DNA of 52,001 nucleotides, from assembly GCA_903936645.1 (NCBI GenBank), contig CAIZWI010000051.1, positions 1 to 52,001 of the forward strand. Reading direction: 5' to 3'. Positions within the stretch are counted from its first letter, which is position 1. Each line of letters starts with the position of its first letter. Made by a program: the position numbers and the translations under genes. The stretch is from an uncultured Verrucomicrobia subdivision 3 bacterium. Lineage in GTDB: Bacteria; Verrucomicrobiota; Verrucomicrobiia; Limisphaerales; UBA11358. Under the pieces are notes generated by a model that saw only the letters and a program-made list of their open reading frames with translations, was not told where the DNA came from and made no database searches. Below, one piece after another: positions 15,493 through 25,798 of the stretch.

Positions 15493-18405
15493 TCAACCCA
15501 GCATGGCTTTCAAATATTTGCCCGTATGACTTTCGGCAGCCGCCATAATGGTCTCCGGCGGCCCTTCGGCAATAATCCGCCCCCCTGCCCCGCCCCCCTC
15601 CGGCCCGAGGTCAATGATCCAATCCGCTGTCTTGATCACATCGAGATTATGTTCGATGATCAGCAGCGTATTACCCGTGGCGCGCAATTTAAAAAGCACC
15701 TCCAGCAATTTGGCCACGTCGTGGAAATGCAACCCGGTGGTCGGCTCGTCAAGGATGTACAACGTGCGCCCCGTGGCTTTGCGGGCCAGTTCGGTGGCCA
15801 GTTTCACGCGTTGCGCCTCGCCGCCGCTGAGCGTGGTGGCCTGCTGCCCCAGGCGCAGGTAACCGAGCCCGACCTCGGCCAGGGTTTGCACCGGATCATA
15901 AATCTTCGGCACCGCCCGGAAGAAGGTCACCGCCTCATCCACCGTCAGGTCCAGCACCTCGGCAATATTTTTGCCCTTGTAGGTTATATCCAGCGTCTCC
16001 CGATTGTAACGTTTGCCATTGCAGGCCTCGCAGGTCACATACACCGGCGGCAGGAAATTCATCTCAATTTTCAAGAGGCCGTCACCTTCGCATTTCTCGC
16101 AGCGCCCCCCTTTCACATTGAAGCTAAACCGCCCCGGCTCATAGCCCCGGATCTTCGCCGTGGGCAGTTTGGCAAACAAATCCCGAATGTGATTGAACAT
16201 GCCAGTATACGTCGCTGGATTACTGCGCGGCGTCCGGCCAATCGGGGTCTGGTCAATCACTATGACCTTGTCGAGCGCCTCGTCCCCCCGCAGCACCCGG
16301 TGCGCCCCGGGCTTTTCCTTCGATCCGTAAAATTTGCGGAACAATGCCCGGCGCAGGATGTCATCCACCAGCGTGCTCTTGCCCGAACCGCTCACCCCGG
16401 TGATGCAGGTGAAGGTGCCCAGCGGGATGCGCACGTCCAGATTGCGCAGGTTGTTTTCCTTCGCGCCCAAAATCTCCAGCCATGGCCCGTCCTCGGCCGG
16501 CGTGATGCGTTCCTTGGGCATGGGGATGGTCAGTTCCCCGCGCAAATACTGGGCCGTAAGTGATTTGGGGCTTCTCAGAATTTCCGGCAGCGTGCCCGCC
16601 GCCACCAGTTCACCACCATGCACCCCGGCCCCGGGCCCCAGGTCCAGAATATAATCGGCCGCGCGAATGGTGTCCGCATCGTGCTCCACCACCAGCACGG
16701 TATTGCCCAGGTCGCGCAACCCCTTCAGCGTGGCGAGCAACCGGTCGTTGTCCCGCTGATGCAAGCCGATGCTGGGTTCATCCAGCACATACAGCACCCC
16801 CACCAAGGCCGCGCCAATTTGGGTCGCCAGCCGGATCCGCTGCGCTTCGCCGCCCGAGAGCGTGCTGCTTTCCCGGTCCAGGGTAAGGTATCCCAGCCCC
16901 ACATTTTTCAAAAAGCCCAGCCGCGCCCGCACTTCCTTGATCACCTCGCCAGCAATCTTCATTTGGAAATCCGTCAGCTTCAGGCTGGCAAAAAAATCAT
17001 CCGCCTTCTCCACCGAAAGCCCGCAGACATCCATGATGGAGAGCCCGGGAATTTTTAATTTGTTCGGCTTGCGACCATACTGCGCCGCCATGGCGGTATC
17101 GCCCAGCGTGACCGCCAGGATCTCCGGCTTTAAGCGCCGGCCCTTGCAGGCTTCGCAAAACTCCGGGGCCATGTAGGCCTTCAGCCGGTTGCGGATAAAT
17201 TCGCTCTCACTGTCCGTGGCCAGGCGCTCCAAATTCGGCAGCACGCCCTCAAAGGGCCGGTTGATGCTGCTGATCTTGCCACCGCGCCAAAATTTGAATT
17301 CCACATCCTTGTCCCCTGAGCCATGCATCAACAGCTTGGTGAAGGACTCGGGCAAATCTTTATAGGGCGTCTCCGTGCTCACCCCGCCATGCTCGGCCAC
17401 CGACCGCAACATGGCCTTGTAATAAATCGCCAGCCGCTTGCCCGCCCGCCGCCAGGGCTGAATCGCCCCATCCAGGGGCAATTCCGGATCCGGCACCACC
17501 AGTGCCTCGTCAAAAATCATCTTCTGCCCCAGGCCATGGCACACCGGGCAGGCCCCGGCCGGTGCGTTGAAGGAAAAATGTTTCGGCGTGGGCGGATCAT
17601 AGCTCTTGCCCGTGGCCGGACTGCACATTTTGTTCGAATGCAGGGTCTCCATCCACGTGTCGGACTTGGTGCCGCCCTCCTGATGCAGCGTGAAGATCAC
17701 CCCTTCGCCCCAGCGCAGTGCCGTCTCCACCGAATCACTCAACCGCACCCGGATTTTTTCATCCATCACCAACCGGTCCACCACCGCCTCGATATTATGA
17801 AATTTCTTCTTGTCCAGTTTGATCCGCTGGGTGCTGTCCCCCAGTTCCACCAGTTCCCCATCCACCCGGGCCCGTACAAACCCCTCGCGCCCCAGCCGCT
17901 CGATCACGTCGCGAAACTCCCCCTTCTGCCGGCGCACCACCGGCGCCAGGATCATGATTTTCGTCTTGGGCGGCAGGGCCAGAATTTTATCCACAATGTC
18001 ACTCGCGGATTGCGCCACGATCGGCACCCCGCTCTCCGGACAATGCGGCCGCCCAATATGCGCGTAGGCCAGGCGCAGATGGTCGTAAATCTCCGTGGTG
18101 GTGGCGATGATCGAGCGCGGACTGCTCCCCGAACTGCGCTGCTCAATGGCAATGGCCGGCGAAAGGCCCTCAATGAAATCCACATCCGGCTTCTGCATCT
18201 GGTCCAAAAACTGGCGGGCATACGCGGAAAGCGACTCCACATATTTGCGCTGCCCCTCGGCATAAATGGTGTCGAAGGCCAGGGACGATTTTCCACTCCC
18301 GCTCAGCCCCGTAACCACCACCAGCTGGTCGCGGGGGATCTGGAGCGTGAGGTTTTTCAAGTTGTGCTCACGGGCACCGCCAATCCGAATAAATTCCTTG
18401 CTCAT
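15493..18405 (-). CDS. uvrA: Excinuclease ABC subunit A
   Basis: A 970-residue damage sensor of nucleotide excision repair that works with UvrB. It holds two ABC ATPase modules: Walker [10 protein letters not shown] near residue 33 and GVSGSGKST near 640, signatures [11 protein letters not shown] and [11 protein letters not shown], and Walker [13 protein letters not shown] and [12 protein letters not shown]. The C-terminal zinc finger is intact (CEKC...CEAC). In the first zinc module the leading CxxC reads CSPA, so one cysteine is missing, while the second pair (CPVC) is kept. Length is normal. No uvrB or uvrC is nearby. It is divergent from the PHP phosphatase gene across about 150 bp. Confidence 0.97.
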   Translation of the reverse strand: MSKEFIRIGGAREHNLKNLTLQIPRDQLVVVTGLSGSGKSSLAFDTIYAEGQRKYVESLSAYARQFLDQMQKPDVDFIEGLSPAIAIEQRSSGSSPRSIIATTTEIYDHLRLAYAHIGRPHCPESGVPIVAQSASDIVDKILALPPKTKIMILAPVVRRQKGEFRDVIERLGREGFVRARVDGELVELGDSTQRIKLDKKKFHNIEAVVDRLVMDEKIRVRLSDSVETALRWGEGVIFTLHQEGGTKSDTWMETLHSNKMCSPATGKSYDPPTPKHFSFNAPAGACPVCHGLGQKMIFDEALVVPDPELPLDGAIQPWRRAGKRLAIYYKAMLRSVAEHGGVSTETPYKDLPESFTKLLMHGSGDKDVEFKFWRGGKISSINRPFEGVLPNLERLATDSESEFIRNRLKAYMAPEFCEACKGRRLKPEILAVTLGDTAMAAQYGRKPNKLKIPGLSIMDVCGLSVEKADDFFASLKLTDFQMKIAGEVIKEVRARLGFLKNVGLGYLTLDRESSTLSGGEAQRIRLATQIGAALVGVLYVLDEPSIGLHQRDNDRLLATLKGLRDLGNTVLVVEHDADTIRAADYILDLGPGAGVHGGELVAAGTLPEILRSPKSLTAQYLRGELTIPMPKERITPAEDGPWLEILGAKENNLRNLDVRIPLGTFTCITGVSGSGKSTLVDDILRRALFRKFYGSKEKPGAHRVLRGDEALDKVIVIDQTPIGRTPRSNPATYTGMFNHIRDLFAKLPTAKIRGYEPGRFSFNVKGGRCEKCEGDGLLKIEMNFLPPVYVTCEACNGKRYNRETLDITYKGKNIAEVLDLTVDEAVTFFRAVPKIYDPVQTLAEVGLGYLRLGQQATTLSGGEAQRVKLATELARKATGRTLYILDEPTTGLHFHDVAKLLEVLFKLRATGNTLLIIEHNLDVIKTADWIIDLGPEGGGAGGRIIAEGPPETIMAAAESHTGKYLKAMLG

Positions 18406-18558
18406 GGATGCGAATTTCTCAATGTCAACAATCCGCTAATCTAAGCCAGATTCCGCCGGATGCAAAGCGGGATGTCACATTTTGAAATTTTGCCATTTTC
18501 CACCCGCCCGCAATGGTTTTGCCTTTCGCCCGGGACACATCCCGCTATAAATAACGAC

Positions 18559-19359
18559 ATGCAGTTGCCCGCTGATTATCACATGCACACCCCGCTCTGC
18601 CGCCACGCCCGCGGCGAGCCCACCGAATATGCCCGCCACGCCGTGAGCCTCGGTCTGGACGAAATTGGTTTCAGCGATCATTCGCCCATGCCGCAGGATG
18701 ATTTTGATAATTGGCGGATGCGTTTCGACCAGTTGGATGCCTATGTCGCCGCCGTTCACCAGGCCCGGTCCGACCACCCCGGGCTGACCATTCGACTGGC
18801 CTTGGAAGTGGATTACCTGCCCGGCCACGAAGCCTGGATTCGCCAACTCGCCGCCCGCCATCCCTGGGATTATTTCATTGGCTCCGTGCATTATGTCTCC
18901 GATTCCTGGGACATCGACAACCCCGCCAAACTTTCCGAATGGCGCCAGCGTGACCCCTTCGAAGTGTGGGCCGCCTACTTTGAGCGGCTCGGCCAGGCCG
19001 CCGCCAGCGGATTGTTCGAGATTATCGGCCATTGCGACCTCCCCAAAAAATTTGGCCACCGCCCCAGCCGCGATTGCACCCCCCTCTACGAACAATTCCT
19101 CCAAATCGCCCGGCAGCACAACTGTGCCATCGAACTCAATACCGCCGGCCTGCGCAAAGAATGCCAGGAAATTTACCCCAGCCGCGAGTTGCTCCAAATC
19201 GCCTTCCAGCAGGGCGTTCCCATCACGTTTGGCGCGGATGCCCATGCCCCGGAGGAGGTTGGCCTGAATTTTGCCGAGGCCCTGCAACTCGCGCGGGCCA
19301 CCGGCTACCGCGAAACCTGCCGGTTTGCCAACCGTCAACGACACATGGTGAGTATTTAA
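18559..19359 (+). CDS. PHP-family phosphatase, histidinol-phosphatase-like
   Basis: A 266-residue metal-dependent phosphoesterase. The PHP metal ligands are visible: HMHTPLCRH at the start, GFSDHSPM, the Glu in LALEVDYLPG, GSVHYV, IGHCDLPKKFG and the final GADAHAPEEVG. This order and the GFSDHSP motif fit the HisK-type histidinol phosphatases that complete histidine synthesis in some bacteria, though other phosphate esters are possible. ATG 18559 begins directly before the first metal motif, and the 33 open codons upstream do not fit the family. Its stop overlaps the stop of the convergent transglutaminase gene (19356-19359). Confidence 0.85.
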   Translation: MQLPADYHMHTPLCRHARGEPTEYARHAVSLGLDEIGFSDHSPMPQDDFDNWRMRFDQLDAYVAAVHQARSDHPGLTIRLALEVDYLPGHEAWIRQLAARHPWDYFIGSVHYVSDSWDIDNPAKLSEWRQRDPFEVWAAYFERLGQAAASGLFEIIGHCDLPKKFGHRPSRDCTPLYEQFLQIARQHNCAIELNTAGLRKECQEIYPSRELLQIAFQQGVPITFGADAHAPEEVGLNFAEALQLARATGYRETCRFANRQRHMVSI

Positions 19360-20786
19360 TGCCCCGCTGGCAATTCCGCCACCTGAAAACTCCAGTCCCA
19401 CTGGTCGAAATAAAGATTTCCCCCGCGCCATTCGACCTCCCCACGCTGGAAGTCCACCACCTCGGACCTAAACGCCATTTTCGCCGGGTACAACGGCTGC
19501 GTATGATCCGTATTGACGGCCACCCGGAAACCATCCATGCCCCCCAGATAAAACCACTTTTCGCGCTCCACCGAACTGTTCACCAATCCATAGCAGACAT
19601 CCACCGGCACCCAGCCATAGGGCGCCAGATAAATCTCGCACCAGTCATGCATGTCCTGGGTTGGTCCCGTCGCCCAGCCGGATTCCCATCGCGCCGGAAT
19701 GCCGTTTAACCGGCACAGCGTCATAAACGTCATGGTTTCAATCCCGCAATCCCCGTGCCGGTTGTGAAGGGCATACTCAGGCAATCCCCCCAGTGTGGAA
19801 TATTCCCGTGCCGAGGCCCAGGGCACATGTTCATAAACCCATTGAAAGATCAACCGCGCCTGGCGATAGGGATTCGTCTCGGTCCCAATAATCTGGCGGG
19901 ACAGCGCCTGAATCCCCGCTGAAAAAACTTCTTGGGGTGGCTGCTCCGCCAAATAAGACTTCAGCGCCGGATCGCTCCGGTCCGCCGAAACCACCCGGGC
20001 AGGATCAATTGGCTCGTAAAACGCCCGGCTGGTGCAATCAAATACGACCTGAAAAACCGTCGGCTCGCGGCTCACCGCCCGCTTTTCCAAATAAACGGAG
20101 GCGATGCCATCATTCGTGGAGTTTGACACCAAACCACGAGCCGGTTCCGACGAAACCAGCCGGATATTGGATTGCCGGTTCAGCGGATGAGGAAACGGCA
20201 ACCAGGCCCGAACCATTTCCCCCGCTGGCACCGCCTCTGGTCGTAGCCGCACCTGATAAGTAACCCGAAAAGTCTTGGGTGTATTAATTATTTCACCCGT
20301 CCGGTCGTAATTGCTGAATATCTCCCGCAAGTCCTTCAACCGGTAATTCTGCGGTTCAAAGAGTGCCTTCTCACTCTCCCGGCTCAGGTGTCCCCGGGCG
20401 GCCGAGTTGATCCGAAACAGGTTTTTGGCGGCCTGGCTGAAATACCAGCGCGTGCCATCCACCTCTAAAAACTCCACCGCCCCCTCCTCTTCCCAGCTCG
20501 TGAATTGTTCGGGGGTCACCGTGGGGGCCAGCGCCCGCACCTGCTGCCAAACCTCGTCGCGCGTCCGCTTGAAATCCAGTTGCATCCGCCGCATCCGGTC
20601 ACTTTGAAACTGCAACGCCTCCCGGCTCGCAAAGTCCAGATTGGTCCCTGCCAGTTCCTTTGCGATCGCTGACCGTGCCGCCCGCCAATGCCCCTCCCCC
20701 ACCCATCCCGCTATTTCAGGCAAGCTGGCAGACCAGCCGCGGGCAACCGCAAAAACCAGACACCAACATAAAAGCACCCGTCTCAT
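19356..20786 (-). CDS. Exported transglutaminase-domain protein
   Basis: A 476-residue protein with a signal peptide (residues 1-20, ending RGWSA). An approximately 200-residue N-terminal region of unknown fold is followed by a beta-rich segment (about 180-280) and a transglutaminase/protease core. The Cys is in HGDCGIETM, the His in MHDWCEIYL and the Asp in VPVDVCYGL. It would act in the periplasm or outside, cutting or joining proteins or peptides. The target is unknown. ATG 20786 is chosen because it gives a normal signal peptide, and upstream codons in the frame add a non-secretory stretch. It differs in length and layout from the transglutaminase at 119-940. Confidence 0.8.
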   Translation of the reverse strand: MRRVLLCWCLVFAVARGWSASLPEIAGWVGEGHWRAARSAIAKELAGTNLDFASREALQFQSDRMRRMQLDFKRTRDEVWQQVRALAPTVTPEQFTSWEEEGAVEFLEVDGTRWYFSQAAKNLFRINSAARGHLSRESEKALFEPQNYRLKDLREIFSNYDRTGEIINTPKTFRVTYQVRLRPEAVPAGEMVRAWLPFPHPLNRQSNIRLVSSEPARGLVSNSTNDGIASVYLEKRAVSREPTVFQVVFDCTSRAFYEPIDPARVVSADRSDPALKSYLAEQPPQEVFSAGIQALSRQIIGTETNPYRQARLIFQWVYEHVPWASAREYSTLGGLPEYALHNRHGDCGIETMTFMTLCRLNGIPARWESGWATGPTQDMHDWCEIYLAPYGWVPVDVCYGLVNSSVEREKWFYLGGMDGFRVAVNTDHTQPLYPAKMAFRSEVVDFQRGEVEWRGGNLYFDQWDWSFQVAELPAGH

Positions 20787-20916
20787 GGCCTCGCAAAATG
20801 CTCCCATCGCCGCCCAAAGTAAACCCGCAATCAAGCTTCTCTGGATTTTATCGCTGGCGGGCACCTCCCGGGCGGATGCTCTTGCCCCTCGTTGGAGGAT
20901 TGTATCGCCCAACCGG

Positions 20917-21948
20917 GTGCATTTTGCTTACCTTCGTCGCGTGGCAAACCCGTTCATTCATTGGATCGACACCCGGGACCCTTGGGCTCCCTGGCTGTTC
21001 GTGGCGCTGTTTCTCGCCGCGTCCTTCCTCATGATCTGGCGGCTGGAAGTAATGAGCCATCGCGGCTTCCAAGGCACCGTCCTGGGCACCTTGATCATGC
21101 CGTATTGCTCCGGCCTGGGAAATTTGATTTTCGCCTTCATGCTCGGCCGGCACGGCGGGGCGGGCGCGGATGTGATGGTTAATTCCCTGGTCAACAACAT
21201 CACTAATATGACGCTCGTCATCGGCCTGCCCGCCCTGATCTGGGGCATGAGCATCCTGCCTCGCGAGAAAACCTCCACAAACGCGCCCGTGCTGCCCGAG
21301 AACCAGGCGCATCAATTAAATCGCCTGGCCCTGCTCCTCACTCTGACGGCCCTTTTGTTTTTCACCGGTGCCGTCTGGGCCATGGGCCGCAAAGGCCGGC
21401 TGGACTTTAACGATGGCCTGGTGCTGGTCGGATTTTTTCTGTTTTGGCAGTGTTTTCATCTCTTTGAAGTCTTGAAATCCAACGTGCGCGAGAACAAATC
21501 CCTGGGCTGGACCCTGCCGCTGGACCTGGGCTTGCTGGCCGTTGGCGCCTATGGCATTTATGTCAGCACCGACTGGCTGGTGGCGTGGATCTCCAGCATT
21601 CAGGGCGGCTTTGTCAGTGCCGCCCACCTGGGTTGGTTGAGCGGCTGGTTGATGGTCCTGCCCAATGGACTGCTGGCCATTTATTATGGGTGGCATAAAC
21701 AGCCGGAAACGGTTTATGCCTCCCAGGTGGGCGACGCGCATGTGTCCATTCCCCTGTGCCTGGGCATTTTCGCACTCTACCGGCCCCTCGAGATTCCCCC
21801 GCTCTTCCACACCGCCATACTTATCCTGCTCGCGGCCACGCTGGTGCACTTTTTCTTTGTCGCGGTGCTGGGCAAACTGCCACGGCTGGCTGGCCTCATC
21901 CTGGTGGCCGCCTACGGTTATTTTATCTATACTGGCCTGCTCAAATAA
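20917..21948 (+). CDS. Sodium/calcium-exchanger-like membrane protein (CaCA family)
   Basis: An approximately 343-residue inner-membrane protein with 10-11 hydrophobic segments. The first half contains an alpha-repeat-like stretch, SGLGNLIFAF...GADVMVNSLVNNITNMTLVIGL, in which paired Asn residues and glycines resemble the ion-binding repeats of Ca2+/H+ or Na+/Ca2+ antiporters. The second repeat (GWLSGWLMVLPNGLLAIYYGW) is less clear. It probably exports a cation in exchange for H+ or Na+. The start is uncertain: GTG 20917 and GTG 20941 both precede the first membrane helix, and GGAGG occurs at 20894-20898. It is divergent from the exported transglutaminase gene. Confidence 0.7.
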   Translation: MHFAYLRRVANPFIHWIDTRDPWAPWLFVALFLAASFLMIWRLEVMSHRGFQGTVLGTLIMPYCSGLGNLIFAFMLGRHGGAGADVMVNSLVNNITNMTLVIGLPALIWGMSILPREKTSTNAPVLPENQAHQLNRLALLLTLTALLFFTGAVWAMGRKGRLDFNDGLVLVGFFLFWQCFHLFEVLKSNVRENKSLGWTLPLDLGLLAVGAYGIYVSTDWLVAWISSIQGGFVSAAHLGWLSGWLMVLPNGLLAIYYGWHKQPETVYASQVGDAHVSIPLCLGIFALYRPLEIPPLFHTAILILLAATLVHFFFVAVLGKLPRLAGLILVAAYGYFIYTGLLK

Positions 21949-22077
21949 GGTGATCCGCCCATTCCTGTGACTGCTTGCCCGCGCCGGTCCTTCAGCAACC
22001 AGCGATCCAGCGGATGCCCGTCGGATTTTCCACAGGCCGCCCTTGCTTTTTGGCTGGGAAAGGGCGAATTATTCTAA

Positions 22078-22905
22078 ATGTCATCGTCCCTGACCGCCAC
22101 GCAACTTTCGGCCCCGGCCAAAGACCGCCTGCATTGGCTGGCCTCGTTTGTCTTGCTGGTGCTGTTCGGCTGGGTATTGACCCGGGAATTCACCGGCTTC
22201 CGGGTTGCCGGCACGGTCGATGGCCCCTTGCAAACCCTCCTCTTCGTGGCGGCCGCCAGCTCACTCATCGCCCACGCGCGCCAGCTGCAATGGCAATATG
22301 TGCTCTCCGCGGCGGCCATCTGCGGGGGACTGGGCAGCGTCGCCTTCCTGACCAGTGAGAATGCCGGCATTCCGCTGGGACCGCTGGTGTTTGGCCCGGC
22401 CGCCGGCGCGCAACTCACCAGCAAACTGCCCTGGACTGTGCCCTGTTTATGGATCGTAGTTGTATTTAACTCTCGGGGCGTTGCCCGCTTGATGCTCCGG
22501 CCCTGGCGCAAGTTGAAAACCTATGGCTTCTGGCTGATCGGCCTCACGTCCACGCTGGCCATGTTGTTTGACCTCAGCATGGATCCGTTCCTGGCCCGGC
22601 TCAACCATTACTGGATCTGGCAGCCCACCAAATTTCCCCTGACCTGGGCCGGGGCCCCGCTCATCAATTTTCCCGGCTGGGCTTTGGTGACGCTGTTTAT
22701 CCTCGCGTTTGCCACCCCGTTGCTCATCAAGAAACAGCCCGGTCAAAAACATACCGCCGATTATCATCCCCTGCTGGTCTGGATGGGGGGCGTGCTGTTC
22801 TTCGCCCTGGCCGAAGGCCAGCACGGACTTTGGGCCGCCGTGGCCCTGAATGCCGTGGTCATCGTGACGGTCCTGATTCCCGCCATTCGCGGCGGGCGGT
22901 GGTGA
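22078..22905 (+). CDS. Carotenoid biosynthesis protein, CruF-like (DUF422)
   Basis: A 275-residue integral membrane protein with about seven hydrophobic segments. Conserved positions of the CruF/C50 family are seen: SENAGIPLGP, PWTVPCLWIVVVF, LFDLSMDPFLARLNHYWIW and NFPGWALV. CruF is the 1',2'-hydratase of gamma-carotene-type pigments, and archaeal relatives act on C50 carotenoids. No other carotenoid gene lies in the window, so the pathway cannot be confirmed here. It ends 4 bp from the stop of the convergent FAD/Fe-S oxidoreductase gene. Confidence 0.75.
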   Translation: MSSSLTATQLSAPAKDRLHWLASFVLLVLFGWVLTREFTGFRVAGTVDGPLQTLLFVAAASSLIAHARQLQWQYVLSAAAICGGLGSVAFLTSENAGIPLGPLVFGPAAGAQLTSKLPWTVPCLWIVVVFNSRGVARLMLRPWRKLKTYGFWLIGLTSTLAMLFDLSMDPFLARLNHYWIWQPTKFPLTWAGAPLINFPGWALVTLFILAFATPLLIKKQPGQKHTADYHPLLVWMGGVLFFALAEGQHGLWAAVALNAVVIVTVLIPAIRGGRW

Positions 22906-22909
22906 TCGC

Positions 22910-25738
22910 CTAAGGCAGCGCCTCGGCCAGCACTTCCGCCAGGTGTGCCGTGCGTACCGTGGCCAGGTGCTGGATTTGATGCCGGCAACTCGTGCCGGAG
23001 GCCACCACGATGTTGCCATATGGCTGGTGCTTGATCTGCTCGATCAGTGGTTGGGCAATTTTTAGCGAGAGCTCGTATTTGGAGGCGAGCGCGCCAAATG
23101 CCCCCGCCATGCCGCAGCAGCCCGTATCCAACAACGTAACGTGCCGTTGGGGCAGCCGTTCCAATAACCGCCGCAAATAAACCGGACTGGCCAGCGATTT
23201 GGCGTGGCAATGCGCATGAATGGTCAGGTGCTGCGCCTCCTGATTGAAAGCCAGCGCTTCCGGCTCCCGGTCAAGCAGACTGGCCACAAAGGTTTCAAAT
23301 TGAAAACATCGCTTCGCCACCTCGGTCGCGCCCGGCAGATTTAATTCCGGGTAATCCTGCACAAACATCGAAAAGCAGGAGGGTTCCAAAAAGAGGATCG
23401 GCAGCCCCGGATCGGTGCTTTGCAATAACGCCAGATTATGCGTCCCCAGCCGGGCCGCCTCCGTCAAATTGCCCTGGCTGAACGCCGGGCGGCCACAACA
23501 CTTCCGCCGCGGGGGCAATAACACTTCAAAGCCTGCCGCCCGGAGTACTTTGACCGCCGCCTGACCGATCCCCGGTTCATGGTAACGCACAAACGTATCG
23601 TCCCACAACATCACCGCACCGCGGGGGGCCCTGCCGGCCGCGCGTTGCCGCGCAAACCAATGATCAAATCGCTGGGCCGCATAAGCGGGCAGCGGACGTT
23701 CCGGGGCCAGCCCCAATACCCGGTTGACCAGGAAACGCACCGGGGCCAGCCGGGACACCCCGTTCGCCAGGGCCGGCAGGGCACAGCCCAGTTTCCCCAT
23801 GGTATCCAGTGCCGAAAGGAAGCGCTCCCGCACATTCAACCCTCGCCGCTGAATCTGGGCATGCAACAACTCCGCCTTCAACAAGGCCATGTTCACATTG
23901 GAGGGACACTCCGTGGTGCACGCCTTGCAGGACAGGCAATTGCTCAAGGCGGCTTCCAGTTCCGGTGAAAACAACGGGTCCCCGGCCCCGCCCCGCAATT
24001 CGAGACTGGCCCGAATGGTATTGGCCCGCCCCCGCGTGGACATAATCTCCTCCCCCGTGGCCAGATAGGTCGGACACATGGTCGGGACCTGTTTGAGACA
24101 GCCTCCGCACCCGTTGCACTGTTCCAAATTGCCCGTAAACGAACCATCCCGGGCCGCAAAGGCCAGGCGCGGCTCAAAGGGCAATTTCAAAGTGTAATCG
24201 GCCCCGAAACGCAAATGGCTGTCGATATGGTAACGGCCGTCCCCAATGATTTTCCCCGGGTTGAACACATTCCCCGGGTCAAACGCCTGCTTGATCTGCC
24301 GCATCAGGGAGTAAATATCCGCCCCCACTTGGGCCGGCAAAAACTCCGTGCGCGCCATGCCCACCCCATGCTCGGCCGCCAAAGAACCTTTAAATTGCGC
24401 CACCAGCGCGGCCACTTCATCGGCAATCGTCCGGTACTTGACCAGGTCGGTCGCACTCTGCATGTCCAGCACCGGCCGCACGTGCAGCAAGCCGGCCGCG
24501 GCATGCCCGTAATAGGATGCCTGAACGTCCTGGCTCGCCATGAGTTTTTGCAGTCCCGCCACATAAGCGGGCAAATCCTGGGGTCGCACCGCGGCATCCT
24601 CAATGAAACACGCCGGCTTGGCATTCCCTTTGCAACTGGTCAGCAGCGACAGCCCCGCCTTGCGCAACGACCACACCAGCGCGGCTTCCGCGGGGGTTTT
24701 TAAAATACGCTGGCGCATCCCCAGGCGGCGTTTGGCCAGTTGGGCCAGTTTCTCCTGGGAATGCTCAAAAAACTCGACCAGCAGAATGGCCTCGCAGGGC
24801 TGCTCGTCCAATTGCAGCAAATCCCGCGCGGCTTGGAATTCCAATTGCCCGCGCGTTTGGTCAAACAGCGGCCGGTCAATGTGCTCCACCGCCGCCGGTG
24901 CCAGATCCGTCAGTTCCAGCGCCGCCTGCATGGCCTCCGTCACCGACGCAAAAAAGATCAGCCCCACCCCGCGCTCTTCCGGCAGGCGCACAATTTTCAA
25001 CTCCGCGCCGATGATCGCCGCCAGGGTTCCCTCGCTGCCCGTGAGAATGTGCAGCAAATTGTGCGGCGCCTCGGCCGCCCGGGCCAGGGCATACCCCGGC
25101 CAGCGCTTCAGTAATCCCGGCGGAAAACGCTCGGCAATCACCAGCGAGTTGAGGGCCACCAAATCCTCCACCAAATTCCGCTGCTTTTGCAAGGTGTGCC
25201 GGTCGGTGGCATCCACTTGGACGTAACTGCCATCGCTCAGGATCAGTTCGAGGCTGTTGACGTGCATGCCCGTCGTGCCATATACCGGCGTGTGGGATCC
25301 CGAAGAATCATTGGCCAGCATCCCGCCCAGCGTCGCCCGCGAACTGGTGGCCACATCCGGTCCAAAACCAAAGCCGTGCGGTCGCAACGCTGCGTTCAAT
25401 TGATCCAAAACCACTCCGGGGCCAACATGAACCGTCTGGCGCTCCATATCCAGTTTGGTGATGCGCCGGTTGTGGCGGGCAAAATCAATCACCAACCCGT
25501 CGCCGATGGCCCCGCCGGACAACCCCGTGCCCGCCCCCCGCGGCGTAATCGGCAACCCCGCCTGGACCCCCGCCTGCACGATGGCCCCCGCCTGGGCTGC
25601 CGATTTGGGAAAAGCCACCGCCATCGGCTCGATCTGATAAGGCGAGGCATCCGTGGCATAAAGCTGCCGGGTAAGATTGTCAAAGGCAACCTCACATCCC
25701 GTGGCACTCAGCAAAGCCTGTTGTTGGGCGGGCAACAT
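22910..25738 (-). CDS. FAD-binding and 4Fe-4S oxidoreductase fusion (GlcD/YdiJ-like)
   Basis: An approximately 942-residue fused dehydrogenase. An N-terminal FAD-binding domain (about 30-190, with PRGAGTGLSGGAIGDGLVID and GGMLANDSSGSHTPVYG) is followed by the FAD-oxidase C-terminal domain (about 210-480). Two 4Fe-4S clusters come next (CNGCGGC...CP near 555 and CLSCKAC...CP near 610), and finally two cysteine-rich CCG domains (CCGRPAF and GCCGMAG) as in GlpC/HdrD-like proteins. It would oxidise a 2-hydroxyacid such as lactate or glycolate and pass electrons to a membrane carrier. The substrate is inferred from family only. ATG 25738 is preferred over GTG 25750. Length matches YdiJ-type fusions. 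Confidence 0.85.
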   Translation of the reverse strand: MLPAQQQALLSATGCEVAFDNLTRQLYATDASPYQIEPMAVAFPKSAAQAGAIVQAGVQAGLPITPRGAGTGLSGGAIGDGLVIDFARHNRRITKLDMERQTVHVGPGVVLDQLNAALRPHGFGFGPDVATSSRATLGGMLANDSSGSHTPVYGTTGMHVNSLELILSDGSYVQVDATDRHTLQKQRNLVEDLVALNSLVIAERFPPGLLKRWPGYALARAAEAPHNLLHILTGSEGTLAAIIGAELKIVRLPEERGVGLIFFASVTEAMQAALELTDLAPAAVEHIDRPLFDQTRGQLEFQAARDLLQLDEQPCEAILLVEFFEHSQEKLAQLAKRRLGMRQRILKTPAEAALVWSLRKAGLSLLTSCKGNAKPACFIEDAAVRPQDLPAYVAGLQKLMASQDVQASYYGHAAAGLLHVRPVLDMQSATDLVKYRTIADEVAALVAQFKGSLAAEHGVGMARTEFLPAQVGADIYSLMRQIKQAFDPGNVFNPGKIIGDGRYHIDSHLRFGADYTLKLPFEPRLAFAARDGSFTGNLEQCNGCGGCLKQVPTMCPTYLATGEEIMSTRGRANTIRASLELRGGAGDPLFSPELEAALSNCLSCKACTTECPSNVNMALLKAELLHAQIQRRGLNVRERFLSALDTMGKLGCALPALANGVSRLAPVRFLVNRVLGLAPERPLPAYAAQRFDHWFARQRAAGRAPRGAVMLWDDTFVRYHEPGIGQAAVKVLRAAGFEVLLPPRRKCCGRPAFSQGNLTEAARLGTHNLALLQSTDPGLPILFLEPSCFSMFVQDYPELNLPGATEVAKRCFQFETFVASLLDREPEALAFNQEAQHLTIHAHCHAKSLASPVYLRRLLERLPQRHVTLLDTGCCGMAGAFGALASKYELSLKIAQPLIEQIKHQPYGNIVVASGTSCRHQIQHLATVRTAHLAEVLAEALP

Positions 25739-25798
25739 TTCAGTGACCACAACCTATAGGCGTGACAGTGCGTTGACAATTTCATTAAATAAGTTTTG

